DNA of 64,000 nucleotides, taken from contig NZ_MSCN01000001.1 of assembly GCF_002954685.1 (NCBI RefSeq), positions 1,426,309-1,490,308 of the forward strand, given 5' to 3'. The notes under the pieces were generated by a model, which saw only the letters and a list, made by a program, of their open reading frames with translations, was not told the origin of the DNA and did not search any database. Below are positions 1-7,696 of the stretch, in pieces; positions within the stretch are counted from its first letter, which is position 1, and the number at the start of each line of letters is the position of its first letter. The stretch is from Polaribacter porphyrae. Lineage in GTDB: Bacteria > Bacteroidota > Bacteroidia > Flavobacteriales > Flavobacteriaceae. The translations under genes were made by a program, and so were the position numbers.

Positions 1-2
1 AT

Positions 3-1304
3 TACACTAAATTAGATAAATTAAATCTAGAGAAAGATAATCTTAAAACAACTAGAGAAAAAGAACTTGAAGATATTTTAATTGAGATAGCAAAAAAAAC
101 AGATGTAGAAGATTATAAATTGAAAATAAAAAAAGGTCAAATAAAATGGGGAAGTCAATTGTACGAGATTGAACATAATCCTGAAAATTATTTAGTCTCA
201 AAACAGTTGCAGAGAAATATTTATAAAACATTTAAAGTTAAACAAGCAAACCGTAAAGTAATAATCGATCAGTTAAGAATATTACTCAATGATGGATTTC
301 CTAAAATAATTATCAGAACCGATATTGAAAAATTCTATGAATCTATTCCACATAATGAGCTTTTATCCAAAATTGAAGAAAATAGTTTATTGAGTTATCA
401 TTCAAAAAAAATCATAAGACGTGTTTTAAATCAGTATTGGAAAATATTAATACAAGATGGAACAAAATCTATTACAGATAAACGTGTTGGAATCCCTAGA
501 GGTATTGGTTTTAGTGCTTATTTAGCAGAGTTATATTTAAGAGGATTTGATAATAAAGTTAAGTCTTTAAGAAACGTAACATATTACACTAGATATGTTG
601 ATGATATCATCGTAATAATTACGCCTAATCATCGAAAAGAAATAAAGAAGATTTTGTCTTACAAAAATGAAATTAAAAATATTTTATTAAATACAACTAG
701 TCTAAACATAAATATTAGTAAAACAACTACTTATAAACTTACATTAGAAAATAAAGAAAGAAAAAATGCAATAACTTACGAATTAACATATTTAGGCTAT
801 AAATTTAACATTAGATACCTTAGGAATGAAGAAAAAAATAAAGATGGTATTACTATTAGAAGTTTCATAACTAAAGGACAACTTCAGGTATTTATGTCAG
901 ATAACAAATTACAAAGATATAAGAACAAAATTGACAAAAGTTTTATAGAATATTTAATAATGATTACTAAATATTCTAATCAAAAAAATGCTACTGAAAG
1001 AATGTTGTTAAAAAGAATTAAGTTTCTGACTAATAACCATAAATTAAAAAGTAGAAAAAGTAACGTATTTATAGGAGTTTATTTTTCAAATCAATTTTTA
1101 AGTAACCCCTTATTAGATCTTATTGAATTAGATAAATATTTAAAGCATAAAATATTAAGTTTACCTAATACAACAAGCGAAAATCTTTTAGAAAAGTTAA
1201 ATACTTTTTCATTTGAAAACGGATTCAAAACAAGAAATATAGTAAGGTTTAATCCTAAATCTTTCAAGAATGGAAAAATGGTTAAAATTTGGAAAAGCTT
1301 ATAA
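3..1304 (+). CDS. drt3a: DRT type 3 reverse transcriptase, UG3-like subunit (5' end outside window)
   Basis: This is a reverse transcriptase of the defence-associated (UG/Abi) kind. The frame is open to the left edge, so the true start lies outside the window; 39 further codons precede the first usable start codon, TTG at 120. Counting from that codon, the palm shows TDIEKF (Asp 68), GIPRG (124-128) and the catalytic YVDD (159-162), followed by a basic C-terminal region of unknown fold. No integrase, endonuclease or maturase domain is visible, which argues against a group II intron. A second, larger RT follows after 2 nt, and a structured RNA lies beyond it. That two-RT arrangement matches DRT3 (UG3 plus UG8). 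Assignment to DRT3 is from architecture and motifs, not a search. Confidence 0.75.
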   Translation, partial: YTKLDKLNLEKDNLKTTREKELEDILIEIAKKTDVEDYKLKIKKGQIKWGSQLYEIEHNPENYLVSKQLQRNIYKTFKVKQANRKVIIDQLRILLNDGFPKIIIRTDIEKFYESIPHNELLSKIEENSLLSYHSKKIIRRVLNQYWKILIQDGTKSITDKRVGIPRGIGFSAYLAELYLRGFDNKVKSLRNVTYYTRYVDDIIVIITPNHRKEIKKILSYKNEIKNILLNTTSLNINISKTTTYKLTLENKERKNAITYELTYLGYKFNIRYLRNEEKNKDGITIRSFITKGQLQVFMSDNKLQRYKNKIDKSFIEYLIMITKYSNQKNATERMLLKRIKFLTNNHKLKSRKSNVFIGVYFSNQFLSNPLLDLIELDKYLKHKILSLPNTTSENLLEKLNTFSFENGFKTRNIVRFNPKSFKNGKMVKIWKSL

Positions 1305-1306
1305 AA

Positions 1307-3634
1307 ATGAGAAAAAAAATTCCTATCACATATACTAAAGAACGAGTTGTTTTATCTGATGTTTTACCTTATGAAACTCCAGTTACATTTTCTAATAGAT
1401 ATTTTTATAAATATTTATTAAAAAGTTTAAAAAGTGAATCTAATCAAAAATATAAAGGTAAACACAATAAAGCTCAATCTGAAATTGAATCTATATTATT
1501 TGGAGTTAAAAACAAGACTAAACCATTTCATTTTAATATTACTTATAAACAAAATGATTTTAGAGAATTAAGTATAATTCATACTGTTAGCCAAAGGAAA
1601 ATGGTAGCTTTTTATGAAAAATATAAAAATCTAATTATTTACTATTCTTCATTAAGTCCTTTTTCAATTAGAAAACCTTCTAAAGTCGCTAACTTCACGT
1701 TTTACAATGATATACTTCATAAAAGGAATGAAGACAAAGACTTACAACACTCTCAAATTGAACAAGATGATAATGAATATGAAAATTTAAAATCTTTTTT
1801 TACTTACAGAAAATACAGTAATATTCATAAATTTTATGAATCCTATCAATTTCATAGAAGTGAAAAAAAGTATAACAAACTACTTAAGATAGATGTAACA
1901 AAATGCTTCGATAGCATATACACGCATACACTTCCTTGGGCATTATTAAATAAAAATATTGTTAAAACAAATATTAACTCATTGGAATCTACTTTTGGTG
2001 GAGAATTTGACATTTTAATGCAAGACTTAAATGCAAATGAAACAAATGGAATAATTATTGGTCCAGAATTTTCAAGAATATTTGCAGAATTAATTTTACA
2101 ACAAATTGATATTGATATTTTTGAAAAACTTAAAGAAAATGATATTGATGGTAAAAAATTAATTCATAAAGTTGACTATGAAATATTTAGATATGTTGAT
2201 GATTTTTTTATTTTCTATAATAAAGATTCAGATATAGAAAGAATTAAAGAAACATTCAAATTGTCTCTGAAAGCTTATAAAATGTATTTAAATGACAAAA
2301 AATCAATATTATACTATAAACCAATTATTACTGAAATAAGTATTGCCAAACAAAAAATTAATGACCTCTTTAATAATCATTTAATACTTAAAGAGAAAGA
2401 TAATATTATTGAAAGTGAAGTTGCAGAGCCTATTTTGTACTTTAGTTCTAACAATGTCATAACACGTTTCAAATCAATTATTAAAGAATCTGAAATTGAG
2501 TATATAGATGTGATGAATTATACTTTAGCTGTTCTTGATAACAAAATTGAAGGATTAATTAAAAAATATAAAAAATTTGATAATGAAACTTCTATAAAAA
2601 TTCAGAAAGAATTTGAAAAAGGTTTTTTAGAAATTTTAGATGTAACATTTTTCCTTTATTCTGTATCTCCAAAAGTTAATTCTACTATTAAAGTTTGTTT
2701 AATCATTGATAAAATTACTAGTTTTTTAAAGAAGAATAAAACTAATAAATATACAGAGCCATTTACAGCTAATAATAAACATAATATTTTAAAAAAAATA
2801 TCTGATGAAATAAACTTAATTCTGCACAAAAACAAAAGTAAAAAAGAAACACAAATTGAAACACTCTATTTACTCATAGCTTTAAGTCAACTAGGTAGAG
2901 AATATAGATTAAATATTAAAGTTTTATGTTCATATTTTAATATAACATTAGAAAAAAATAGTACTATTCAATTTAATTCAGAATTAAACTACTTTTCAAT
3001 TACAGTCTTATTATTTTATATAAAAAACAAAAAAATTTATCAACCTATTTTAGTGGAATTAAAAAACATAATTTTAGAAAAATTTAAAAATGGAAAAATT
3101 AATGGTTGGAAAGATGACACTGAATTAGTACTTTTATTTTTTGATATCTTAAGTTGTCCATATTTAGAAATTAAACTCGATAGGATTGAAAAAAATGAAC
3201 TTACTGCAAACATTAAAGAAGTTTATGAAAAATTAATTACAAGAGCATTTAATTTAGATGATTACTTAAATAGTTTAAAGAAAAGTATTGATAAATTTGC
3301 TGATTACAAACCATTAAAAAAAATTGACAAAAATTTATATCATAGTTTACTTAAAAATTTCAGGAAATACTCTGAAGAACTAACAAAAGATGAAAAATCA
3401 AATACTAGTATTTATCAATGTGAAGAGAATTTAGTTACTTCTATTTTAAATTTTAAAACTGGGTTTGAAAAAAAAGTTGACAAAAATGCATATAAAATAA
3501 AACTTTTGAAAGAATTAGATATTAAAGGAAATAAAAAAATACTCATAGAACAAGAAAAATTTTGGTTCACAAAATGGACAGATTTTGATTTCGGTTTGGA
3601 ATTACAAGCTAAAAGAAGCCAAGAAGTATATTAA
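1307..3634 (+). CDS. drt3b: DRT type 3 reverse transcriptase, UG8-like subunit
   Basis: A second, larger reverse transcriptase of about 775 residues. I chose ATG 1307, 2 nt after the upstream stop, over an in-frame TTG at 1289 that would overlap it. The palm has KIDVTKCFDS (Asp 196), GPEFSR (252-257) and YVDD (296-299); the roughly 450 residues after it look all-helical, as in other UG-class RTs. The gene is probably translationally coupled to the first RT. In DRT3 both RTs and a nearby ncRNA are needed for phage defence; from memory of recent work, the first RT copies an AC-repeat in the ncRNA into poly(GT) and this one makes the complementary poly(AC) strand without a nucleic-acid template. 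The family call is by architecture. Confidence 0.75.
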   Translation: MRKKIPITYTKERVVLSDVLPYETPVTFSNRYFYKYLLKSLKSESNQKYKGKHNKAQSEIESILFGVKNKTKPFHFNITYKQNDFRELSIIHTVSQRKMVAFYEKYKNLIIYYSSLSPFSIRKPSKVANFTFYNDILHKRNEDKDLQHSQIEQDDNEYENLKSFFTYRKYSNIHKFYESYQFHRSEKKYNKLLKIDVTKCFDSIYTHTLPWALLNKNIVKTNINSLESTFGGEFDILMQDLNANETNGIIIGPEFSRIFAELILQQIDIDIFEKLKENDIDGKKLIHKVDYEIFRYVDDFFIFYNKDSDIERIKETFKLSLKAYKMYLNDKKSILYYKPIITEISIAKQKINDLFNNHLILKEKDNIIESEVAEPILYFSSNNVITRFKSIIKESEIEYIDVMNYTLAVLDNKIEGLIKKYKKFDNETSIKIQKEFEKGFLEILDVTFFLYSVSPKVNSTIKVCLIIDKITSFLKKNKTNKYTEPFTANNKHNILKKISDEINLILHKNKSKKETQIETLYLLIALSQLGREYRLNIKVLCSYFNITLEKNSTIQFNSELNYFSITVLLFYIKNKKIYQPILVELKNIILEKFKNGKINGWKDDTELVLLFFDILSCPYLEIKLDRIEKNELTANIKEVYEKLITRAFNLDDYLNSLKKSIDKFADYKPLKKIDKNLYHSLLKNFRKYSEELTKDEKSNTSIYQCEENLVTSILNFKTGFEKKVDKNAYKIKLLKELDIKGNKKILIEQEKFWFTKWTDFDFGLELQAKRSQEVY

Positions 3635-3635
3635 A

Positions 3636-3757
3636 AAATTACCATAACTGACAGTCAGCAATGACAACACACACAAATGGTTTTTATGTTACTCTACAGC
3701 AGAGGATATAAAGTTAAGGAAAGTAGTTTGAGTCAGGGACTACTTTTATTTTTTTGT
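3636..3757 (+). ncRNA. Candidate DRT3 ncRNA with AC-repeat template
   Basis: A structured non-coding stretch directly downstream of the second RT. ACCAT (3641-3645) can pair with ATGGT (3677-3681), enclosing a hairpin GTCA-GCAA-TGAC (3654-3665) with a GNRA-type loop and an unpaired ACACACACA (3667-3675). A small CTCT/AGAG hairpin follows (3692-3704), then an 8-bp terminator-like stem and a T-run. The AC repeat in a loop fits what I recall of the DRT3 ncRNA template. Boundaries are estimated; no promoter was identified, so it may be processed from the RT transcript. Confidence 0.6.
3719..3757 (+). terminator. Rho-independent terminator of the RT/ncRNA unit
   Basis: Stem AAAGTAGT (3720-3727) pairs with ACTACTTT (3739-3746) around an 11-nt loop, followed by T-rich sequence. 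It likely forms the 3' end of the ncRNA. Confidence 0.65.
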
Positions 3758-3776
3758 TTTTTAAAACTACATTATC

Positions 3777-3804
3777 TTTGATACTATCAAACGATAGTAT
3801 CAAA
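3777..3804. repeat. Perfect 12-bp inverted repeat
   Basis: TTTGATACTATC (3777-3788) and GATAGTATCAAA (3793-3804) are perfect complements around AAAC. No T-run follows, so it looks more like a repressor-type operator or a recombination site than a terminator. It sits between the ncRNA terminator and a protein remnant. Confidence 0.5.
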
Positions 3805-3921
3805 ATAAAAAATATTTCCAAAAATTTTAAAAATCTTTCTGTAGTTTCTAATAGAGGTGTTGCTCAAAATATTTTAATAAAAGCTGGAGAAAAGAATAAA
3901 ACAGTTTATAAAATTAACTAG
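3802..3921 (+). pseudogene. Possible C-terminal remnant of an unknown protein
   Basis: About 39 codons of coding-like sequence end at TAG 3919-3921, with a basic C-terminus reading KAGEKNKTVYKIN. The frame has no ATG start, so I read it as the tail of a gene lost when the defence locus arrived. The family is not recognised, and it may be chance. Confidence 0.2.
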
Positions 3922-3948
3922 AGATTGCTTCGTAAACTCGCAATGACG
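3921..3948. repeat. Dispersed short repeat (CATTGCGA family)
   Basis: Read on the minus strand this is CGTCATTGCGAG then TTTACGAAGCAATCTC, the same family as the elements at 7221-7250 and 19009-19040. It abuts the stop codon of the sulfatase gene. Confidence 0.6.
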
Positions 3949-5259
3949 TTAACTCCGAATTCGATTAGCTTCAGTAATCAAAGCTGTTTTTGCGGCTGAA
4001 GCATCACTAGATAAAGTAGTACCAATTAAGTTTGAGTTTTCATAAGCATCAGAAGATAAATTATAGAGTTCTTCTGTTCCATCATCAAACCTTATGTATT
4101 TATAAGTCGCGTTTCTAATAGTGTATGCATCTTCTTTTTCTGAATACACATAGTCTCTTTTCGTTGCATTTTCATCCGTTAGTAAATCATAAAAACTTTG
4201 ACTATTATGTATCGAAGCTGAACTTACACCAGCAATATTTGCAATTGTGGTATATAAATCTGTCGAATTTATGAGTGTAGATTCTCTAACGCCCATTCTA
4301 TTTACACCAACACCAGAAACTGCCATAGGCACATTTATGCCTCCTTGATATAAAGTTCCTTTTACAGTTCTTCTACTGTAAGGAGATTGTGCTACTTGAT
4401 TTGGTGTACCATTATCACCAATAAAAATAATGACAGTATTTGCTTTTTCTTCATCAGACATACTGTTGATTAATCTCCCCATTTCAGAATCTAAAGCCTC
4501 CAAAGCAGATAAATAATAAGGTAATGGATTTGCATCTATTGAGGCATCGTCTGTAGGTAAATTTCCTTGAGAATGTAAATCTGTTGGTGCTAAATGAAAT
4601 GGTGTGTGTGGTGCTGTGTACCCCATCCATAAAAACCAAGGTTTGGTTTGTGCGTTTTTCCAATCTATAGCTAAATCTGTTAATTTAGTGGTCATATAGG
4701 TTGTGTTTGTTGTGCTTATTCCATTTTCAATTAGAGGCCAACTGTAGTAATCTTGTACACCACCTTTAGAAATTCCTGCAAAATGATTTACTCCCATATT
4801 TTCAGCATCATTGGTATCATTTGAAATATGCCATTTCCCAAAAATTGCTGTTGCATAAGCATTATTAGTATTGTCTGAAATATATTTTTGTAAGATTGTT
4901 TCTGATGAAGATATTTCGTCATTTACTTCTATTACTCCATTATTTATTCCATACTTTCCTGTAATGATTGATGCTCTTGTAGGAGAACAAACTGAATACG
5001 CCCAAGCATTATCAAAAGTAATTCCACTACTCATTAATCCCTGCAAATTTGGCATATTTGCTTTAATACTACCTTCTGTATAATTGGGAATTGCGTCTTT
5101 GCTTACATCATCTGCAATAACTAACAAAATATTGGGTTTCGTTATTGTTACAGGAGTATCTGGTGTATCATCTACATCATCTTCAATATTTTCTGTGGAT
5201 GAACTACAACTTTGTAAAATTAATGTAAACAATAAAGTGATGAAAAAATAACGCTTCAT
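3949..5259 (-). CDS. Lipoprotein sulfatase (S1 family)
   Basis: A formylglycine-dependent sulfatase, exported as a lipoprotein (signal peptide ending in LQSC, Cys 18) and so expected at the cell envelope. NILLVIADD supplies metal-ligand Asp 50/51. The sulfatase signature CSPTR starts at Cys 91, the residue normally matured to formylglycine by an FGE-type enzyme. GKWHIS, APHTPF and IGDNGTP further on are consistent with the fold, and 436 residues is near family size. Substrate cannot be told: there is no SusC/SusD pair or glycoside hydrolase next to it, so it is not in an obvious polysaccharide locus. It appears monocistronic. Confidence 0.9.
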   Translation of the reverse strand: MKRYFFITLLFTLILQSCSSSTENIEDDVDDTPDTPVTITKPNILLVIADDVSKDAIPNYTEGSIKANMPNLQGLMSSGITFDNAWAYSVCSPTRASIITGKYGINNGVIEVNDEISSSETILQKYISDNTNNAYATAIFGKWHISNDTNDAENMGVNHFAGISKGGVQDYYSWPLIENGISTTNTTYMTTKLTDLAIDWKNAQTKPWFLWMGYTAPHTPFHLAPTDLHSQGNLPTDDASIDANPLPYYLSALEALDSEMGRLINSMSDEEKANTVIIFIGDNGTPNQVAQSPYSRRTVKGTLYQGGINVPMAVSGVGVNRMGVRESTLINSTDLYTTIANIAGVSSASIHNSQSFYDLLTDENATKRDYVYSEKEDAYTIRNATYKYIRFDDGTEELYNLSSDAYENSNLIGTTLSSDASAAKTALITEANRIRS

Positions 5260-5378
5260 GGAGTTGAATTTCTTCTTTGACCCTATATTTTAATAATAGT
5301 TTAATTTTGGTTGATTTTATTTGTAACAAAAACCATAAATTGGTCGTCTAAAATATAGAATCATTTTAGCTACCAACC

Positions 5379-6062
5379 ATGAAAAAACTTCTCTATACTT
5401 TACTTGCTGTAATTTTATTAACTAGTTGTACATCACAAAAAAACTCCGAAGAATTTATAAAAGCTACAGAAGGACGTTATTTATTTAATGCAAATGAAGT
5501 TATTGAAATCTATTTTGAGGATGGCATTATGCATGCAAAATGGCGTGGAAATGATGATATAGAATTGTTGAAAATTAACGATAGTTCTTTCTATATGAAA
5601 GAGTTGAATGAAAAAATGCTTTTTGTTAGCGAACCAAAAATGCATATTAAATTAGCAAAAAAAACAGAGCATAAAGATGTAAAATATCATTTCAAAAAAA
5701 TGAATGCTGATGAAAAAACACCAAGCGAATATTTTAAAGCAAAAGAATTTGACAAAGCATTAATCGCTTTTAAAAAAATTCAAAAAGAAGATTCTTTAAA
5801 TCCTGTAATTAGACAATGGACTATAAATAGACTTGGTTATAATTTTATTAGAAATGATAATTTTGACTCTGCTCTAGAGGTTTTTAAAATAAATGCAGCC
5901 CTATACCCAAAAAGCTCTAATGTTTTTAATAGTTTAGGAGAAATCTATTATTTAAAAAAAGATACAGTTAATGCAATTGATAATTTTAAAAAATCTTTAG
6001 CAATCAATCCAGAAAACAGAAATTCGAAACGTTTTATTAAAAAGCTAACTAAAAATAAATGA
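5379..6062 (+). CDS. TPR-repeat lipoprotein
   Basis: A lipoprotein of 227 residues (signal peptide ending in LTSC). The N-terminal half is a small beta-rich region of unknown family. From about residue 118 there are two to three tetratricopeptide repeats, recognisable by the A/G/Y/F/A/P spacing (e.g. GEIYYLKKDTVNAIDNFKKS). TPRs mediate protein contacts, so a scaffold role at the membrane is likely, but the partner is unknown. The stop overlaps the next start as ATGA, so the two genes are probably co-translated. Confidence 0.75.
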   Translation: MKKLLYTLLAVILLTSCTSQKNSEEFIKATEGRYLFNANEVIEIYFEDGIMHAKWRGNDDIELLKINDSSFYMKELNEKMLFVSEPKMHIKLAKKTEHKDVKYHFKKMNADEKTPSEYFKAKEFDKALIAFKKIQKEDSLNPVIRQWTINRLGYNFIRNDNFDSALEVFKINAALYPKSSNVFNSLGEIYYLKKDTVNAIDNFKKSLAINPENRNSKRFIKKLTKNK

Positions 6063-6595
6063 CTTTAGAGAAGTTAAAATATCCAATAGGAAAAGTAAAT
6101 TTACCAGAACACATTACCAAGAAAAATCTTGAAGATTGGATTTCTGATATAGAGCGTTTTCCTCATGAATTGGAATTTTTAGTTCGTGAATTATCAGACA
6201 AGCAGTTAGACACTCCTTACAGACCTGAAGGATGGTCAGTAAGACAAGTAATACATCATTGTTATGATAGCCATTCTAATTCTTATATCCGTTTTAAATG
6301 GGCTTTAACAGAAAATGCTCCAATAATAAAAGCGTATTTTGAAGATAGATGGGCAGAAATTTTTGACTCCAAATCAGCACCAGTTTTTTTATCTATTGAT
6401 GGTTTAAAAGCACTACACTCTAAATGGGTTTACTTGTTAAAAAACCTCTCTGATAAAGATTTAGAGCACTATTTTATACATCCAGAAACTAAAGCAAAAG
6501 TTACGCTTAAAGAAAATATTGGTATTTATGCTTGGCATTGTCAGCATCATTATGCACATATTGAGCAATTGATAATTCGCGAAAACTGGAAATAA
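6059..6595 (+). CDS. DinB/YfiT-like putative metal-dependent hydrolase or transferase
   Basis: A DinB-superfamily four-helix-bundle protein, nearest to the YfiT/BstA group (thiol S-transferase or metal hydrolase). The expected metal-binding histidines are present: a helix with RQVIHHCYDSH and a C-terminal WHCQHHYAHI. The helix opening PEGWSVRQVIHH is typical of the family, and 178 residues is normal length. It shares a 4-nt ATGA overlap with the upstream TPR lipoprotein. The physiological substrate is unknown; bacillithiol use is not established in this phylum, so I avoid that name. Confidence 0.8.
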   Translation: MTLEKLKYPIGKVNLPEHITKKNLEDWISDIERFPHELEFLVRELSDKQLDTPYRPEGWSVRQVIHHCYDSHSNSYIRFKWALTENAPIIKAYFEDRWAEIFDSKSAPVFLSIDGLKALHSKWVYLLKNLSDKDLEHYFIHPETKAKVTLKENIGIYAWHCQHHYAHIEQLIIRENWK

Positions 6596-6669
6596 GCAAG
6601 TTTATTACATCAATATATAAATTTGAGTATATAGAGATATTATTTGTTTTTTTGAATATAGATAACATT

Positions 6670-6687
6670 AGTTAACACTTGTTAACT
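6670..6687. promoter_or_regulatory. 7-bp inverted repeat, possible operator
   Basis: AGTTAAC (6670-6676) and GTTAACT (6681-6687) flank ACTT, about 50 nt upstream of the DUF962 gene. This is operator-like symmetry; the binding protein is unknown. Confidence 0.3.
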
Positions 6688-6734
6688 TTTCTTTTTCTAA
6701 AAATACTCATATCTTTCAGTTTTAATAATCAAAT

Positions 6735-7196
6735 ATGAAAACCGCTCAAGAATATTTTGATGAATATGCAGTTAGTCATCAAAATGAAACCAACCAAACT
6801 ATACATTATATCTGTGTTCCATTAATATTTTTTAGTGTTATTGGTTTGTTGATGTCTATTCCCACAACTTTTTTAGAAAACACTTTAGGATTATACAACC
6901 CTTTAGTAGAAAATTGGGCTGCAGTAGTAACAGTCTTTATTTCTGTATTCTATATACGCCTTGGTTTCTGGTATTTTACAGAAATGTTATTTGTAATTCT
7001 TCTCTGTATTATTGGTAATTTTTGGTTAGGAAATAATACAAATCTTCTCTTTACATCAATTATTATTTTTGTTTTGGCTTGGATAGGTCAGTTTTATGGA
7101 CATAAAGTTGAGGGTGCTAAACCATCATTTTTAAAAGATTTAGAGTTTTTATTGATTGGCCCTTTATGGGTGATTCAAAAATTGGGTAAAAAGTAA
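6735..7196 (+). CDS. DUF962 / Mpo1-like membrane protein
   Basis: A 153-residue integral membrane protein of the DUF962 family, whose yeast member Mpo1 is a 2-hydroxy fatty acid dioxygenase. The family hallmarks are an N-terminal YAVSHQNETNQTIHY with conserved His, three to four hydrophobic segments, and GHKVEGAKPSFLKD followed by LIGPLWVI near the C-terminus. A role in lipid metabolism is inferred from the yeast homologue only. It is preceded by an inverted repeat at 6670-6687 and followed by a short dispersed repeat. Confidence 0.85.
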   Translation: MKTAQEYFDEYAVSHQNETNQTIHYICVPLIFFSVIGLLMSIPTTFLENTLGLYNPLVENWAAVVTVFISVFYIRLGFWYFTEMLFVILLCIIGNFWLGNNTNLLFTSIIIFVLAWIGQFYGHKVEGAKPSFLKDLEFLLIGPLWVIQKLGKK

Positions 7197-7220
7197 GAAG
7201 TTGGAAGGGATAAAAATACT

Positions 7221-7250
7221 CGTCATTACAAACAAAGTGAAGCAATCTCT
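7221..7250. repeat. Dispersed short repeat (CATTGCGA family)
   Basis: CGTCATTACAAAC followed by AAAGTGAAGCAATCTCT in the gap between the DUF962 gene and csaA. It matches the copy embedded in the oxidase gene at 19009 almost base for base. A second small palindrome (CTCATT-CGT-AATGAG) follows about 30 nt later. Confidence 0.65.
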
Positions 7251-7307
7251 TAATAAAAAGATACTTCATTAGCACCTCATTCGTAATGAGAAATACATAA
7301 TAATAAC

Positions 7308-7646
7308 ATGAAACAAGAAATCACATTTGAGGATTTTACAAAGATTGATATCAGAATTGGAACTATTATCGAAGTCAACGATTTTCCAAAAGCCAGAAAA
7401 CCTGCCTATCAACTAAAAATAGATTTTGGAGGTTTAGGAATTAAAAAATCCAGTGCACAAATTAAAGATTTGTACAGCAAAGAAGACTTACTAAACAGAC
7501 AAGTTTCTGCAATCGTAAACTTTAAATCTAGGCAAATTGCGAACTTTTTAAGTGAAGTTTTGGTTTTAGGAGTTTATAATTCTGATAATAAAGTGGTATT
7601 GTTACAAGCATCAAAACAAATAAAAAACGGAGAACAGATTTCTTAA
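7308..7646 (+). CDS. csaA: CsaA-type tRNA-binding domain protein
   Basis: A stand-alone OB-fold tRNA-binding domain of 112 residues, the usual length for CsaA, described as a secretion-linked chaperone and tRNA-binding protein. The signature is clear: FTKIDIRIGTI at the start, LKIDFGG, KSSAQI, VNFKSRQIA and SEVLVLG in order. It appears to be a single-gene unit, with about 50 nt before the next gene and a dispersed repeat just upstream. The cellular role in flavobacteria is not shown by the context. Confidence 0.9.
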   Translation: MKQEITFEDFTKIDIRIGTIIEVNDFPKARKPAYQLKIDFGGLGIKKSSAQIKDLYSKEDLLNRQVSAIVNFKSRQIANFLSEVLVLGVYNSDNKVVLLQASKQIKNGEQIS

Positions 7647-7696
7647 AAAAATATGGCTTAAAGTTTGCTATAACTTTTGTAAATCAATCTTATCTT

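Noticed and set aside
1289..1306. TTG start for the second RT, overlapping the first RT by 16 nt
   Set aside because: ATG 1307 lies 2 nt after the stop and gives a better-spaced start; the six extra residues are not needed.
3667..3675. ACACACACA as a chance microsatellite
   Set aside because: It lies in a loop of a folded, terminator-ended RNA directly after a DRT3-like pair, where such a repeat is expected.
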